Below the pieces are notes generated by a model. The model searched no databases, was not told the origin of the DNA, and saw nothing but the letters and a program-made list of their open reading frames with translations. Made by a program: the position numbers and the translations under genes. From JBDKTH01 sp964558295 (GTDB taxonomy: Bacteria > Planctomycetota > Planctomycetia > Pirellulales > Thermoguttaceae): 11,979 bases of DNA. Each line of letters begins with the position of its first letter. Position 1 is the stretch's first letter. Location of the stretch: assembly GCA_964558295.1 (NCBI GenBank), contig CAZLDQ010000177.1, positions 1 through 11,979 on the forward strand. The letters run 5' to 3'. Shown in pieces: positions 5,038 to 11,979 of this stretch.

Positions 5038-6909
5038 ATGCACCCATCTTCATATGACTATGACGTGATCGTAATCGGCGCCGGCCACGCTGGCACCGAA
5101 GCAGCCCTAGCCGCCGCCCGCATGGGAGCCCGGACGGCTCTGCTGACGAGCAACCTCGACACCATCGGCCAGATGAGCTGTAACCCTGCCATTGGCGGGG
5201 TAGCGAAAGGGCAGATCGTGCGTGAAATCGACGCCCTCGGGGGAGCGATGGGCAGGGCGATCGACGCCACCGGCTTGCAATTCCGCATGCTCAACCGCAG
5301 CAAAGGCCCCGCCATGCACGGCCCGCGGGCACAGGCCGACCGGCGCGCGTATCAGGAAGAGATCAAGCGGATCGTGGAAGAGCAACCCGGCTTGGCCCTC
5401 CGGCAGGAAACGGCCGAAGACCTGCTCGTCGAAACCGATGGAAACCGGCCCCGGATCGTCGGGGTTCGCGTGCGTGGCGAGGCGGTCTATCGCGCCCGGG
5501 CGGTGGTCCTCTGTGCCGGCACCTTCCTGCAAGGCCTCCTGCACTACGGCGAACAGATGCTCCCCGGCGGGCGAGCGGGCGAAGCCGCCACGACCGGAAT
5601 CAGCCAAGCCCTCACCCGACTCGGCCTTCAATTGGCCCGCTTCAAGACCGGCACGCCCCCCCGACTGAACGGGCGCACAATCGACTACACAAAGGTCGAA
5701 GTCCAACAGGGCGACCCCCAACCGCAGCCGTTTTCGTTCCTGACCACCTCAATCAACCGGCCGCAGATGCCCTGCTGGATCACGTACACCAATCCAGCCG
5801 TACACGAACTGATCCGGGCCAATCTCCACCGCGCGCCGATGTATACCGGTCAGATCCAATCGACCGGGCCGCGCTATTGCCCCTCAGTGGAAACCAAGGT
5901 TGTCCGATTTGCCGAGAAGACACGTCACCAATTGTTCCTGGAGCCCGAAGGATACCGCACGCGCGAAATCTACGTGAACGGTCTGGCGACCAGCCTGCCC
6001 CGCGATGTCCAGGACGCGATGATCCGGCAGATTGTGGGCCTGGAACAAGCCGAGATTCTCCGCTACGGCTATGCGATCGAATACGACTTCCTCCCGCCCG
6101 AACAACTGCAGTTGTCGCTGGAAACCAAACAAGTGGCCGGACTCTATCTGGCCGGACAGGTCAACGGCACCACCGGCTACGAAGAAGCCGCAGGCCAGGG
6201 CCTCATCGCTGGAACGAATGCCGTGCTGGCACTTCGTGGCCAAGACCCATTGATCCTTACGCGTGATCAGGCCTATCTGGGCGTGATGATCGACGACTTG
6301 GTCACACGCGGCGTCGATGAACCCTACCGCATGTTCACCAGCCGTGCCGAGCACCGCCTCCGTCTGCGCCACGACAATGCCGACCGCCGCCTGACGCCGA
6401 TTGGTCGCCGATTGGGCTTGATCGACGACGCCCGCTGGAAACGATTCGAAACGAAACAAGCCGAAATCACCCAGACGGCAAAGATCCTTGAGACGACGCG
6501 CTCCGGGGAACATACGCTAGCACGGCTGTTGTCTCGTCCCGAGATCACCTGGGCAAACTTGGTCGAGCGATGCCCGGCGCTGGCGAGCGTGGCCGACGAC
6601 GTCGCCGAGCAGTTGGCCTACGACGCGAAGTACGCCGGTTACATTGACCGCCAGGAGATCGACATTGCTCGCCAGCGTCGGCTGGCCCAGCGGCAGATTC
6701 CCGCGGACTTTGACTTCGCCTCGGTCCGCCACCTTCGCATGGAAGCCCGTGAAAAGCTCGCCCGAATCCGCCCCGTCGACTTGGCGCAGGCCGGGAGAAT
6801 CAGCGGCATCACTCCCGCCGATTTGGCCGTATTGATGGTGCATCTCGAAGGGAGGCGTCGCAATGCGACACCGATCGAAACCAATGCCAGCAAAGACGAG
6901 AACGAATGA
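5038..6909 (+). CDS. mnmG: tRNA uridine-5-carboxymethylaminomethyl synthesis enzyme MnmG (GidA)
   Basis: MnmG with its GTPase partner MnmE installs the carboxymethylaminomethyl group on wobble uridine 34 of certain tRNAs, using FAD, NADH, a folate-borne one-carbon unit and glycine. The 623 residues fit the family. The FAD dinucleotide motif GAGHAG is at 14-19. SCNPAIGGVAKGQ carries the conserved C48, and GPRYCPSVE carries the second catalytic cysteine C281. GLQFRMLNRSKGPA, GYEEAAGQGLIAG, TSRAEHRLRLRHDNAD and YAGYIDRQ follow, and the MnmE/tRNA-binding tail contains FDFASVRHLRMEAREKL. ATG 5038 is preferred: a further 50 in-frame residues upstream would be encoded by the A+T-rich heptamer array. 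There is no Shine-Dalgarno sequence. A two-codon ORF (ATG ACC TAA, 5030-5038) overlaps the start as TAATG. The often-linked rsmG is not downstream. Confidence 0.96.
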   Translation: MHPSSYDYDVIVIGAGHAGTEAALAAARMGARTALLTSNLDTIGQMSCNPAIGGVAKGQIVREIDALGGAMGRAIDATGLQFRMLNRSKGPAMHGPRAQADRRAYQEEIKRIVEEQPGLALRQETAEDLLVETDGNRPRIVGVRVRGEAVYRARAVVLCAGTFLQGLLHYGEQMLPGGRAGEAATTGISQALTRLGLQLARFKTGTPPRLNGRTIDYTKVEVQQGDPQPQPFSFLTTSINRPQMPCWITYTNPAVHELIRANLHRAPMYTGQIQSTGPRYCPSVETKVVRFAEKTRHQLFLEPEGYRTREIYVNGLATSLPRDVQDAMIRQIVGLEQAEILRYGYAIEYDFLPPEQLQLSLETKQVAGLYLAGQVNGTTGYEEAAGQGLIAGTNAVLALRGQDPLILTRDQAYLGVMIDDLVTRGVDEPYRMFTSRAEHRLRLRHDNADRRLTPIGRRLGLIDDARWKRFETKQAEITQTAKILETTRSGEHTLARLLSRPEITWANLVERCPALASVADDVAEQLAYDAKYAGYIDRQEIDIARQRRLAQRQIPADFDFASVRHLRMEAREKLARIRPVDLAQAGRISGITPADLAVLMVHLEGRRRNATPIETNASKDENE

Positions 6910-7141
6910 TCCTCGGCCTCCAATCTCTAGGCAAGTTGCAGGTCCCGGAGAGTTGGGGAGGCTTGTCCAGGATTGTGACCATAGCGAGGATATGCGGGCA
7001 TTTTGCCGGAAATCGCCTAGGTCAAACGGGTGCAAGCAAAGTGGTTGACAAACGGCGGTCGTCCCGCTCCATCACGAGGCGACGTTTAGAAACGTGCCGT
7101 AAAACCTTTCCCCACACGATGTTGCGAATGCGAGAACCGTC
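6910..7141. other. Intergenic region between mnmG and the response regulator promoter
   Basis: No gene is seen here. Contents are a CCTAGG palindrome (7016-7021), AAACG motifs at 7024, 7050 and 7090, an isolated TTGACA at 7045-7050 without a matching -10, and the inverted repeat at 7078-7098. The end of the mnmG transcript should lie here. Confidence 0.5.
7078..7098. promoter_or_regulatory. Inverted repeat ACGTTT-AG-AAACGT, operator or hairpin
   Basis: ACGTTT (7082-7087) and AAACGT (7090-7095) are exact inverted arms around AG. The outer GGC (7078-7080) and GCC (7096-7098) extend the stem with one bulged G. Its end is 43 bp before the -35 of the response regulator promoter. It may be an operator, or a hairpin ending the mnmG transcript; the sequence after it (CCTTTCC) is a poor U-tract. 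Confidence 0.45.
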
Positions 7142-7169
7142 TTGACACCCAAGGGAAGCTAGTTATAAT
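7142..7169 (+). promoter_or_regulatory. Exact-consensus sigma-70 promoter for the response regulator
   Basis: TTGACA (7142-7147) and TATAAT (7164-7169) match both consensus hexamers completely, with a 16-bp spacer. The expected start point is near 7176, giving a leader of about 220 nt before the response regulator ATG. It is the strongest promoter-like sequence in the window and suggests high basal transcription unless repressed or attenuated. Confidence 0.8.
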
Positions 7170-7175
7170 TGCGTC

Positions 7176-7397
7176 AATTGGCAAACTCGGTAAAGTCGGC
7201 AGAAACGGGTAAGCCTAGCGTTTTCAGCGAGTTTCGGGGGGTGAAGAGTCTGCGAACACCCGCGAACCCAGGGGGTTATTTCTCATCAGTTTTTGACACG
7301 GAGGCCTAGAGACTCCCACGCAACATGCCGACGTGAGCGAGGAGTCTCGCTGACCCTAGCGCCAGTGGTTGCTAGGAAGAGGAATGGTCAGATACCC
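7176..7397 (+). promoter_or_regulatory. Long leader with several potential stems, candidate cis-regulatory RNA
   Basis: Potential stems by eye: AAACTCG 7183-7189 with CGAGTTT 7228-7234, enclosing AAACG 7203-7207 with CGTTT 7219-7223; GGGTG 7239-7243 with CACCC 7257-7261; GAGACTCC 7309-7316 with GGAGTCTC 7341-7348, continued by CACG 7317-7320 with CGTG 7332-7335; and CCTAGC 7355-7360 with GCTAGG 7371-7376. The last borders and partly overlaps the purine-rich AGGAAGAGGA (7374-7383), the only ribosome-binding-like sequence before the gene. CCTAG also occurs at 7214-7218 and 7305-7309, offering alternative partners for the same GCTAGG. I do not recognise a known riboswitch family. Confidence 0.5.
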
Positions 7398-7982
7398 ATG
7401 GCAATGAAGACAGTATTCACCACCGGCGAAGCGGCGAAGATTTGCAAGGTTAGCCAGCAAACCATCATTCGCTGCTTTGACTCCGGACAGTTGAAAGGGT
7501 TCCGCGTGCCGGGCAGCCGCTTCCGCCGCATCCCGCGCGAGCAACTGTTCAACTTCATGCGTGACAACGGCATCCCCACCGATGCCCTCGAGAGTGGCAA
7601 ACGCAAAGTCCTCCTCGTCGATGACGATCTCGAACTGGTTGAACTCTTGACCGATGTCTTGGAACGCGACGGACGCTTCGAAGTTCGCAGCGTCAACAAC
7701 GGCTTTGACGCCGGCATGATGGTCAAGGACTATCGTCCCGACATCATCGTTCTGGATGTCATGCTCCCCGACATCAACGGCAAGGAAGTCTGCCAGCGGG
7801 TCCGCAGCGACAAAGAAATGGACGACGTCCGCATCATCTGCATCTCGGGCATGGTTGAAGAAGACAAGGTCAGCGAGCTCCGGGCAGCCGGAGCCGACGA
7901 CTTCATGCACAAGCCGTTCGAAGTCGAACGCCTGGTCAGCCGGATGTGCCAGTTGCTCGAGATGGAGGCGGCCCTCGCCTAA
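7398..7982 (+). CDS. Response regulator with N-terminal excisionase/MerR-type HTH and C-terminal receiver
   Basis: The 194-residue protein joins a DNA-binding domain to a phospho-receiver in the reverse of the common order. Residues 7-57 form an excisionase-family (MerR/BldC-like) helix-turn-helix, recognisable from FTTGEAAKICKVS, TIIRCFDSGQLKGFRVPGS and RFRRIPREQLFNFM. Residues 70-188 form a complete receiver: acidic pair D75/D76, phospho-acceptor D120 in LDVMLPDINGKE, switch S150 and K172 in HKPF. It should act as a phosphorylation-controlled transcription factor in the cytoplasm. ATG 7398 is used; an in-frame ATG at 7404 is the alternative. The purine-rich site at 7374-7383 is 14 nt upstream, longer than ideal. 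The histidine kinase downstream is its likely partner. The consensus promoter and the inverted repeat upstream suggest autoregulation, which is inference. Confidence 0.9.
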   Translation: MAMKTVFTTGEAAKICKVSQQTIIRCFDSGQLKGFRVPGSRFRRIPREQLFNFMRDNGIPTDALESGKRKVLLVDDDLELVELLTDVLERDGRFEVRSVNNGFDAGMMVKDYRPDIIVLDVMLPDINGKEVCQRVRSDKEMDDVRIICISGMVEEDKVSELRAAGADDFMHKPFEVERLVSRMCQLLEMEAALA

Positions 7983-8150
7983 GTCAGAAGCGATGGTCAG
8001 GGTAGGATGCCCGCGGACTGCTCTCTTTAGCAGGCCCAGGCGGTCAAAGGGCTCGCATTGTCGGCGGGCTACAGAGACGGCCGCGGGCGGTCCTCGTTTT
8101 CTCTGCATGCCCCCTTTGCCGCGTCTTGCCCCTTGACGCGGTTTGCTCAA

Positions 8151-9560
8151 ATGCGTCTCCTCCCCGCACTTGCCGTCGGTCCCAACGGTTGGGGGCTCCC
8201 CATGGCCGATCGTTCGGCTGCTGTCCTGGTCGAAGCCGCCTTGTGCGACGACTCGGCTGAAGCGGTCGAGATGCTCGCAACCCAGTTGGCAACCGACCCA
8301 CCGCTGGTCCTTTGGGTCGTCTGCCGAGCCCGGGAGAGCCTCGCCCTGCCACTCGGGATTCACCAGCTCGCTCGCTGGCTGCAGTCGCATCTGGTGAAAG
8401 TGCTTCAATGGAGACCGGAGACTTCGGTAAACGAAGTCTTTTCAACCGCCAAGCGAGACATGTATGCCGATCTGGTAACGACCAGTCTCCAGGTAGCTGA
8501 TCTAGCCGCCTTGTTGGCTTCGCCCAACAGTCAAGAGTCGGCCGCTTCCGCCTATCTTCTGGGACTTCTCCACAATGCCAGGCAGTGGTGGAATCAGACC
8601 GTGTCAGACATGTCGACTTGGCCTCCCGGCGGTTTACCCGATTGGTTGGTCAGACTGGAATTGCATCCAGGGGCCCCTTGGGTTGTCGAAGCGTTGGAAA
8701 TCCTAGCCGGCCACCGCCCAGCCCCTTCGCTCGACTTGGCCCCAGCGGCATGTCGTCAGCGGGTTGAGGAAGCACGCCAGCGGTGGTTGGAATCAAGCGT
8801 CGGCCCCAGCCTTCGACTGCCGTCATTGATGGCACGCCTCGCACGCCTCGCAAGCCTGGAAGACCAATTCCAAGAGACGCTCGAAGCTGAGAAGCTTGCG
8901 GCAATGGCCGAATTTGCCGCCGGAGCCGGTCACGAGATCAACAATCCCTTGGCAATCATCGGTGGTCGGGCTCAACTGCTTCTTCGTGACGAAACCGACC
9001 CGGAACGTCGCCGGGAACTGGCTCTGATCATCGCCCAAGTGAAACGGGCTCATGAGATGATCGCCGACATGCGGCTGTTTGCCCGGCCGCCGCGTCCAGA
9101 ACTGGCCCGCGTCGAGCTGGTCGAATTGGTCGATGCGGTGATCGCCGATCTGGCTCCCCAGGCGGCCGAGCAACTCGTCAGGCTGGAGCGGACCGGCGTT
9201 CAAGGTCCCTTGGAGATCGAAGCCGACCCGGCTCAATTGAATGTGGCCCTTCGAGCGATGTGCCGCAATTCCCTAGAGGCGATTGGACGCGAAGGCCAGA
9301 TCGAGATCGCCCTCGACCGGCAAGCCGATGAGGTCCAGATTCGCGTCACCGACAATGGTCCTGGCATTCCGCCCGAGGTGCGGCGTCACCTCTTCGATCC
9401 CTACTATTCTTCCCGTCAGGCTGGGCGTGGGCTGGGGCTGGGGCTCTCGAAATGCTGGCGCATCGTCACCCTCCATGGCGGGCGAATTACCGTCGCCAGT
9501 GAGCCGGGCCAAGGAGCCACGTTTACGATCACGCTTCCTAACCTAACTCGAAAGTCGTGA
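8151..9560 (+). CDS. Soluble sensor histidine kinase with an HDOD-like N-terminal region
   Basis: From ATG 8151 the product has 469 residues and no membrane segment, so it should sense a cytoplasmic cue or a partner protein. The C-terminal half is a full kinase: an H-box in GHEINNPLAIIGG with phospho-accepting H261 (NtrB/AtoS-like HisKA), an N-box with N373, a G1 box DNGPGIP from D401, an F-box LFDPYYSS, and a G2 box GRGLGLGLSK around residues 425-434. The N-terminal region (about 15-200) looks like a degenerate HDOD domain: LATDPPLVLWVV aligns with the DPxL segment, and GLLHNA (138-143) with the HD-like GLLHDIG motif, its D replaced by N. The start is uncertain: TTG 8058 has AAAGGG 6 nt upstream, and ATG 8202 is also possible. 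It lies just after the response regulator, its probable substrate. Confidence 0.88.
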   Translation: MRLLPALAVGPNGWGLPMADRSAAVLVEAALCDDSAEAVEMLATQLATDPPLVLWVVCRARESLALPLGIHQLARWLQSHLVKVLQWRPETSVNEVFSTAKRDMYADLVTTSLQVADLAALLASPNSQESAASAYLLGLLHNARQWWNQTVSDMSTWPPGGLPDWLVRLELHPGAPWVVEALEILAGHRPAPSLDLAPAACRQRVEEARQRWLESSVGPSLRLPSLMARLARLASLEDQFQETLEAEKLAAMAEFAAGAGHEINNPLAIIGGRAQLLLRDETDPERRRELALIIAQVKRAHEMIADMRLFARPPRPELARVELVELVDAVIADLAPQAAEQLVRLERTGVQGPLEIEADPAQLNVALRAMCRNSLEAIGREGQIEIALDRQADEVQIRVTDNGPGIPPEVRRHLFDPYYSSRQAGRGLGLGLSKCWRIVTLHGGRITVASEPGQGATFTITLPNLTRKS

Positions 9561-9617
9561 TCCCCAACACGTGCTCCATCGGCACGGCTGGAGTTCCTTG
9601 GAGATACATCCGTGGTG

Positions 9618-9634
9618 CCCTCCTGAAAGGGAGG
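9618..9634 (+). other. Perfect 6-bp hairpin after the kinase gene
   Basis: CCCTCC (9618-9623) and GGGAGG (9629-9634) pair around TGAAA. It sits between the kinase stop and the next start. There is no T-run, so it is at best a weak terminator or a 3'-end stabiliser. Confidence 0.4.
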
Positions 9635-9641
9635 AACTTGG

Positions 9642-9650
9642 TGGTACAAT
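9642..9650 (+). promoter_or_regulatory. Candidate extended -10 promoter for the glycosyltransferase gene
   Basis: TGG TACAAT (9642-9650) fits the extended -10 pattern TGnTATAAT with one mismatch. No convincing -35 is seen, as expected for this class. Transcription would start near 9657, inside the longer GTG 9557 reading but before ATG 9695, which favours the later start. Confidence 0.4.
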
Positions 9651-9694
9651 GCGAGGATCGACCACTTCCTAAACATAGACTGTTCCCACAGGTC

Positions 9695-11860
9695 ATGAAG
9701 GGTACGCCCGACTCACCAAACCGTCTTCTCGCACTCATTCTGGTGCTCGCCGCTGTGGGGGGCTATCTGATCCTGTTCTATGCGACCAGGATGCCAAGCC
9801 TTGAAAGCGTACTGCCTGCGCAGGAGGGGGGCGAGCAAATCTTTCGGCGGTGGGACTTCCTGACCTTGCTGGTGCTCCCCGACATCCTCCTGGAAAACTG
9901 GTTTGGCAACCCACCCGAGTTGGCGATGGCCGACCGCCTTCCCGTGCTGGCCCTGGCCGGGACTATCTTGGTCGCGGCTGCCAGCGCGGGGTGGCTGCTT
10001 TTGAGGACATGTCGGGCGGAGCGGGGACTAACAAATCTGGAAGAATTCGTCTTCTCCACAGGCGTCGGGCTGAACGTCTTATCGACCTATGTCCTCGTGG
10101 TCGGACTGCTTGGCCTGCTGCACAGCAGGCTGGTGTTCGCCGTACCGATGGGAGTGGTGGTAGCTGGGGCCGGATGGTTGCGATTCGGATGCGGAACAAA
10201 AGCCGACTTGAGTGGGAAGAAGTCGGAAAAACATGCCGGACAAGAGAAACGCGCCGGGCAAGCCCGCCGGCTGGATGAGCCGGACCGAATTGACGACAGT
10301 CTCCAACTCTCCATGCGTTGGCTTTGGCTCGCCCTGCCGTTCGTGCTGTTGATCGTCTTAGGCGGGATGCTGCCGCCGGTCGATTTCGACGTGCGCGAGT
10401 ATCACCTTCAAGTCCCTAAGGAGTTCTACCAACAGGGACGGATCAGCTTCCTGCCACACAATGTCTATGGCAACATGGCGCTAGGTACCGAAATGCTCAG
10501 CCTGCTGGCAATGTCCCTCTCGGGCGATTGGTGGCTGGGCGCCTTGGCCGGCAAGACGGTGATCGCCCTGTTCGCTCCGCTGACAGCCCTCGGCCTGTTG
10601 GCCGCCGGTCGCCGGTTCCTCTCGCCGACGGCCGGTATCCTCGCCGCCTTGGTCTATCTGTCCATCCCCTGGATCGATTATGTCTCGACCGCCGGCTTGG
10701 TCGAAGGGGCCGCGGCCTGCTACCTGCTCTTGGCGGTCTACGCCATCCTGCTTTGGCGAGCTCCCCAGACCACTTCCACCGGGCGTCTTCTCCTGACCGG
10801 TTATCTGGCCGGAAGCGCGGTGGCGACCAAATACCCCGCGGCCTTGTTCGTCCTTGTGCCCTTGGGCGTTTGGATTGCCTGGACCAGCAGGAAACCGGAG
10901 GCCAAGTGGTCCATCCAGGCGGGTCAGCACATCGGCGTCTTTCTTCTGGCCGCGGCAATCGCCTGCGGCCTCTGGTTCGGCAAGAACTGGGCCCTGACCG
11001 GCAATCCCACCTATCCGTTGCTCTACAAGGTCTTTGGCGGAGCAAGCTGGACGCCCGACAAAGACCAGCGGTGGAACCGAGTTCATCTGCCGCACGAGTT
11101 CTCACTCCACCGCTTGGCGGACGACCTGACTCGGGTCGGGCTCACGAGCGAATGGCTCAGCCCGCTGGTCATTCCCCTGGCAGCCTTGGCGCTGGCGACG
11201 CGGAGTAACCGGCGTCTGGTGTGGGCCCTCTTGGGCTACTCGGCCTATGTACTGGCCGTCTGGTGGCTCTTTACGCATCGTATCGACCGCTTCTGGATCC
11301 CGATCCTTCCCCTTCTGGCCTGGATGGGGGGCATTGGGGCCTGCTGGAGCATGCATCGGGTTTGGCGCATCGCGCTAATCGGTTTGCTCGTCGTGGCCCT
11401 GACGCTCAATTTCCTGATGGCCGCTTCTGGCGGGCCGGGCAGAAGCAATCGCTACTTCGCTAGCCTGAATCGCCTCCGGGAGGATCCGCTCCTGGTCGAC
11501 GCCTGGCACCGCTACTTCAACAGCTCCGCTGCCGAGGGACGTTTGTTGCTAGTCGGCGATGCTGAAGTCTTCGACCTGAAGATGCCCATCTTCTATAGCA
11601 CTTGTTTCGACGACTCACTCTTCGAACAGATGGTCAAGGGACAAACACCTGAGACAATCCGAGCCAATCTGCTGTCGCGGGGGATCACCCATCTGTTTGT
11701 CCATTGGGGTGAGATCGCCCGATATCGCAACTCCGGCTATGGCTTCACCGAGTTTGTGCACCCCGCAATCTTTGACCAACTCGTGGAGCAAGGGCTTCTG
11801 AAACCACTTCCGATCATCGAAGGCCATTCGGGTCAGGGCTACGAAGTGCTCAAGAGGTAA
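9695..11860 (+). CDS. Polytopic GT-C-like membrane glycosyltransferase
   Basis: The 721-residue protein has about a dozen hydrophobic segments followed by a soluble tail from about residue 585. It resembles the ArnT/PMT-like GT-C fold (family 39 style), whose members move sugars from polyprenyl-phosphate donors onto lipids or proteins on the outer face of the cytoplasmic membrane. The best landmark is PPVDFDVREYHL, an acidic motif in a large loop with D232, E235 and H237, followed by VPKEFYQQGRI. This is the usual site of the catalytic acidic residue. VATKYPAALFVL and RIDRFWIPILPLLAW are typical later pieces. Between the early segments lies a charged cytoplasmic loop (about residues 168-200) rich in K, R and E. 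The frame is open back to GTG 9557, which overlaps the kinase stop as GTGA, but ATG 9695 immediately precedes the first membrane segment. Donor and acceptor are unknown. Confidence 0.8.
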   Translation: MKGTPDSPNRLLALILVLAAVGGYLILFYATRMPSLESVLPAQEGGEQIFRRWDFLTLLVLPDILLENWFGNPPELAMADRLPVLALAGTILVAAASAGWLLLRTCRAERGLTNLEEFVFSTGVGLNVLSTYVLVVGLLGLLHSRLVFAVPMGVVVAGAGWLRFGCGTKADLSGKKSEKHAGQEKRAGQARRLDEPDRIDDSLQLSMRWLWLALPFVLLIVLGGMLPPVDFDVREYHLQVPKEFYQQGRISFLPHNVYGNMALGTEMLSLLAMSLSGDWWLGALAGKTVIALFAPLTALGLLAAGRRFLSPTAGILAALVYLSIPWIDYVSTAGLVEGAAACYLLLAVYAILLWRAPQTTSTGRLLLTGYLAGSAVATKYPAALFVLVPLGVWIAWTSRKPEAKWSIQAGQHIGVFLLAAAIACGLWFGKNWALTGNPTYPLLYKVFGGASWTPDKDQRWNRVHLPHEFSLHRLADDLTRVGLTSEWLSPLVIPLAALALATRSNRRLVWALLGYSAYVLAVWWLFTHRIDRFWIPILPLLAWMGGIGACWSMHRVWRIALIGLLVVALTLNFLMAASGGPGRSNRYFASLNRLREDPLLVDAWHRYFNSSAAEGRLLLVGDAEVFDLKMPIFYSTCFDDSLFEQMVKGQTPETIRANLLSRGITHLFVHWGEIARYRNSGYGFTEFVHPAIFDQLVEQGLLKPLPIIEGHSGQGYEVLKR

Positions 11861-11898
11861 CCGGTTGCTTGTGCCAAGGTTACGCCTACAAGTGGGTG

Positions 11899-11916
11899 GC
11901 CGCCCTGCGGGGCGGT
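11899..11916 (+). terminator. G+C-rich hairpin after the glycosyltransferase gene
   Basis: CCGCCC (11900-11905) and GGGCGG (11910-11915) pair around TGCG, with a flanking G-T wobble. It starts 39 bp after the stop. No T-run follows, so it may be a Rho-assisted end, a 3' stabiliser or a repetitive element rather than a classical terminator. Confidence 0.35.
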
Positions 11917-11979
11917 ACGCATCAGCTGCCAAAGCAAGCATTCCGAGCCGGGTTCACGTCAGCTTTTGCATTTTAGGGC

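Noticed and set aside
7181..7220. Resemblance of GGCAAAC and GTAAGCC pieces in the leader to a c-di-GMP (GEMM) riboswitch
   Set aside because: The diagnostic GACGCAAAGCC core, a GNRA-capped P1b stem and the second helix are not present in proper order, so I do not assign it.
7293..7298. Second exact TTGACA inside the leader as another promoter
   Set aside because: No -10-like hexamer lies 15-19 bp downstream, and the surrounding sequence fits the leader stems better. The TTGACA at 7045-7050 fails for the same reason.
7356..8408. Long minus-strand open frame (350 codons) opposite the response regulator and the kinase start
   Set aside because: It lies antisense to a clear HTH-receiver gene and shows no domain; it is the expected complement of codon-biased coding DNA.
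9557..9694. GTG start overlapping the kinase stop (GTGA) for the glycosyltransferase
   Set aside because: There is no ribosome binding site. The 46 added residues are hydrophilic and cover a hairpin and a -10-like element, while ATG 9695 directly precedes the first membrane segment.

Overview
The window (about 12 kb, roughly 60% G+C) carries seven protein-coding genes, all on the + strand. I see no rRNA, tRNA, CRISPR array, insertion sequence or phage gene. The gene content and style suggest a diderm bacterium of the phylum Planctomycetota, probably Pirellulales-like. The pointers are a secreted IolE-like TIM-barrel protein, a large GT-C-type membrane protein with a soluble tail, a DUF374-type acyltransferase, and loose spacing with degenerate heptanucleotide repeats between genes. 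The phylum is an inference from protein style, not from a marker gene.

Layout: dapF (150-1016, diaminopimelate epimerase, behind a plausible sigma-70 promoter); a DUF374 lysophospholipid acyltransferase-like gene (1109-1903); xseA (2127-3377, exonuclease VII large subunit, no xseB next to it); a Sec-exported sugar isomerase/epimerase-like protein (3518-4393); a 644-bp stretch with no convincing gene; mnmG (5038-6909, tRNA wobble-uridine modification); a 488-bp regulatory gap; a response regulator with an N-terminal excisionase/MerR-type HTH and a C-terminal receiver (7398-7982); a soluble histidine kinase with an HDOD-like N-terminal region (8151-9560, start uncertain); and a polytopic GT-C-like glycosyltransferase (9695-11860).

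The first five genes are mostly housekeeping or metabolic and need not share one pathway. The response regulator and histidine kinase look like a complete cytoplasmic two-component pair. They lie behind an exact-consensus promoter (TTGACA, 16-bp spacer, TATAAT) and a roughly 220-nt leader with several potential stems. One stem uses a GCTAGG that borders the likely ribosome binding site, and three upstream CCTAG copies could compete for it. A 6+6 inverted repeat and several AAACG motifs lie just upstream.

The most notable observations are this two-component locus with its unexplained leader, and the heptanucleotide repeats. The repeats occur in three unrelated sequence versions at two loci, and one array forms the 3' end of dapF. 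No clearly new multi-gene system is visible. I could not run searches or RNA folding, so leader structures and the family call for the kinase N-terminus remain hypotheses.
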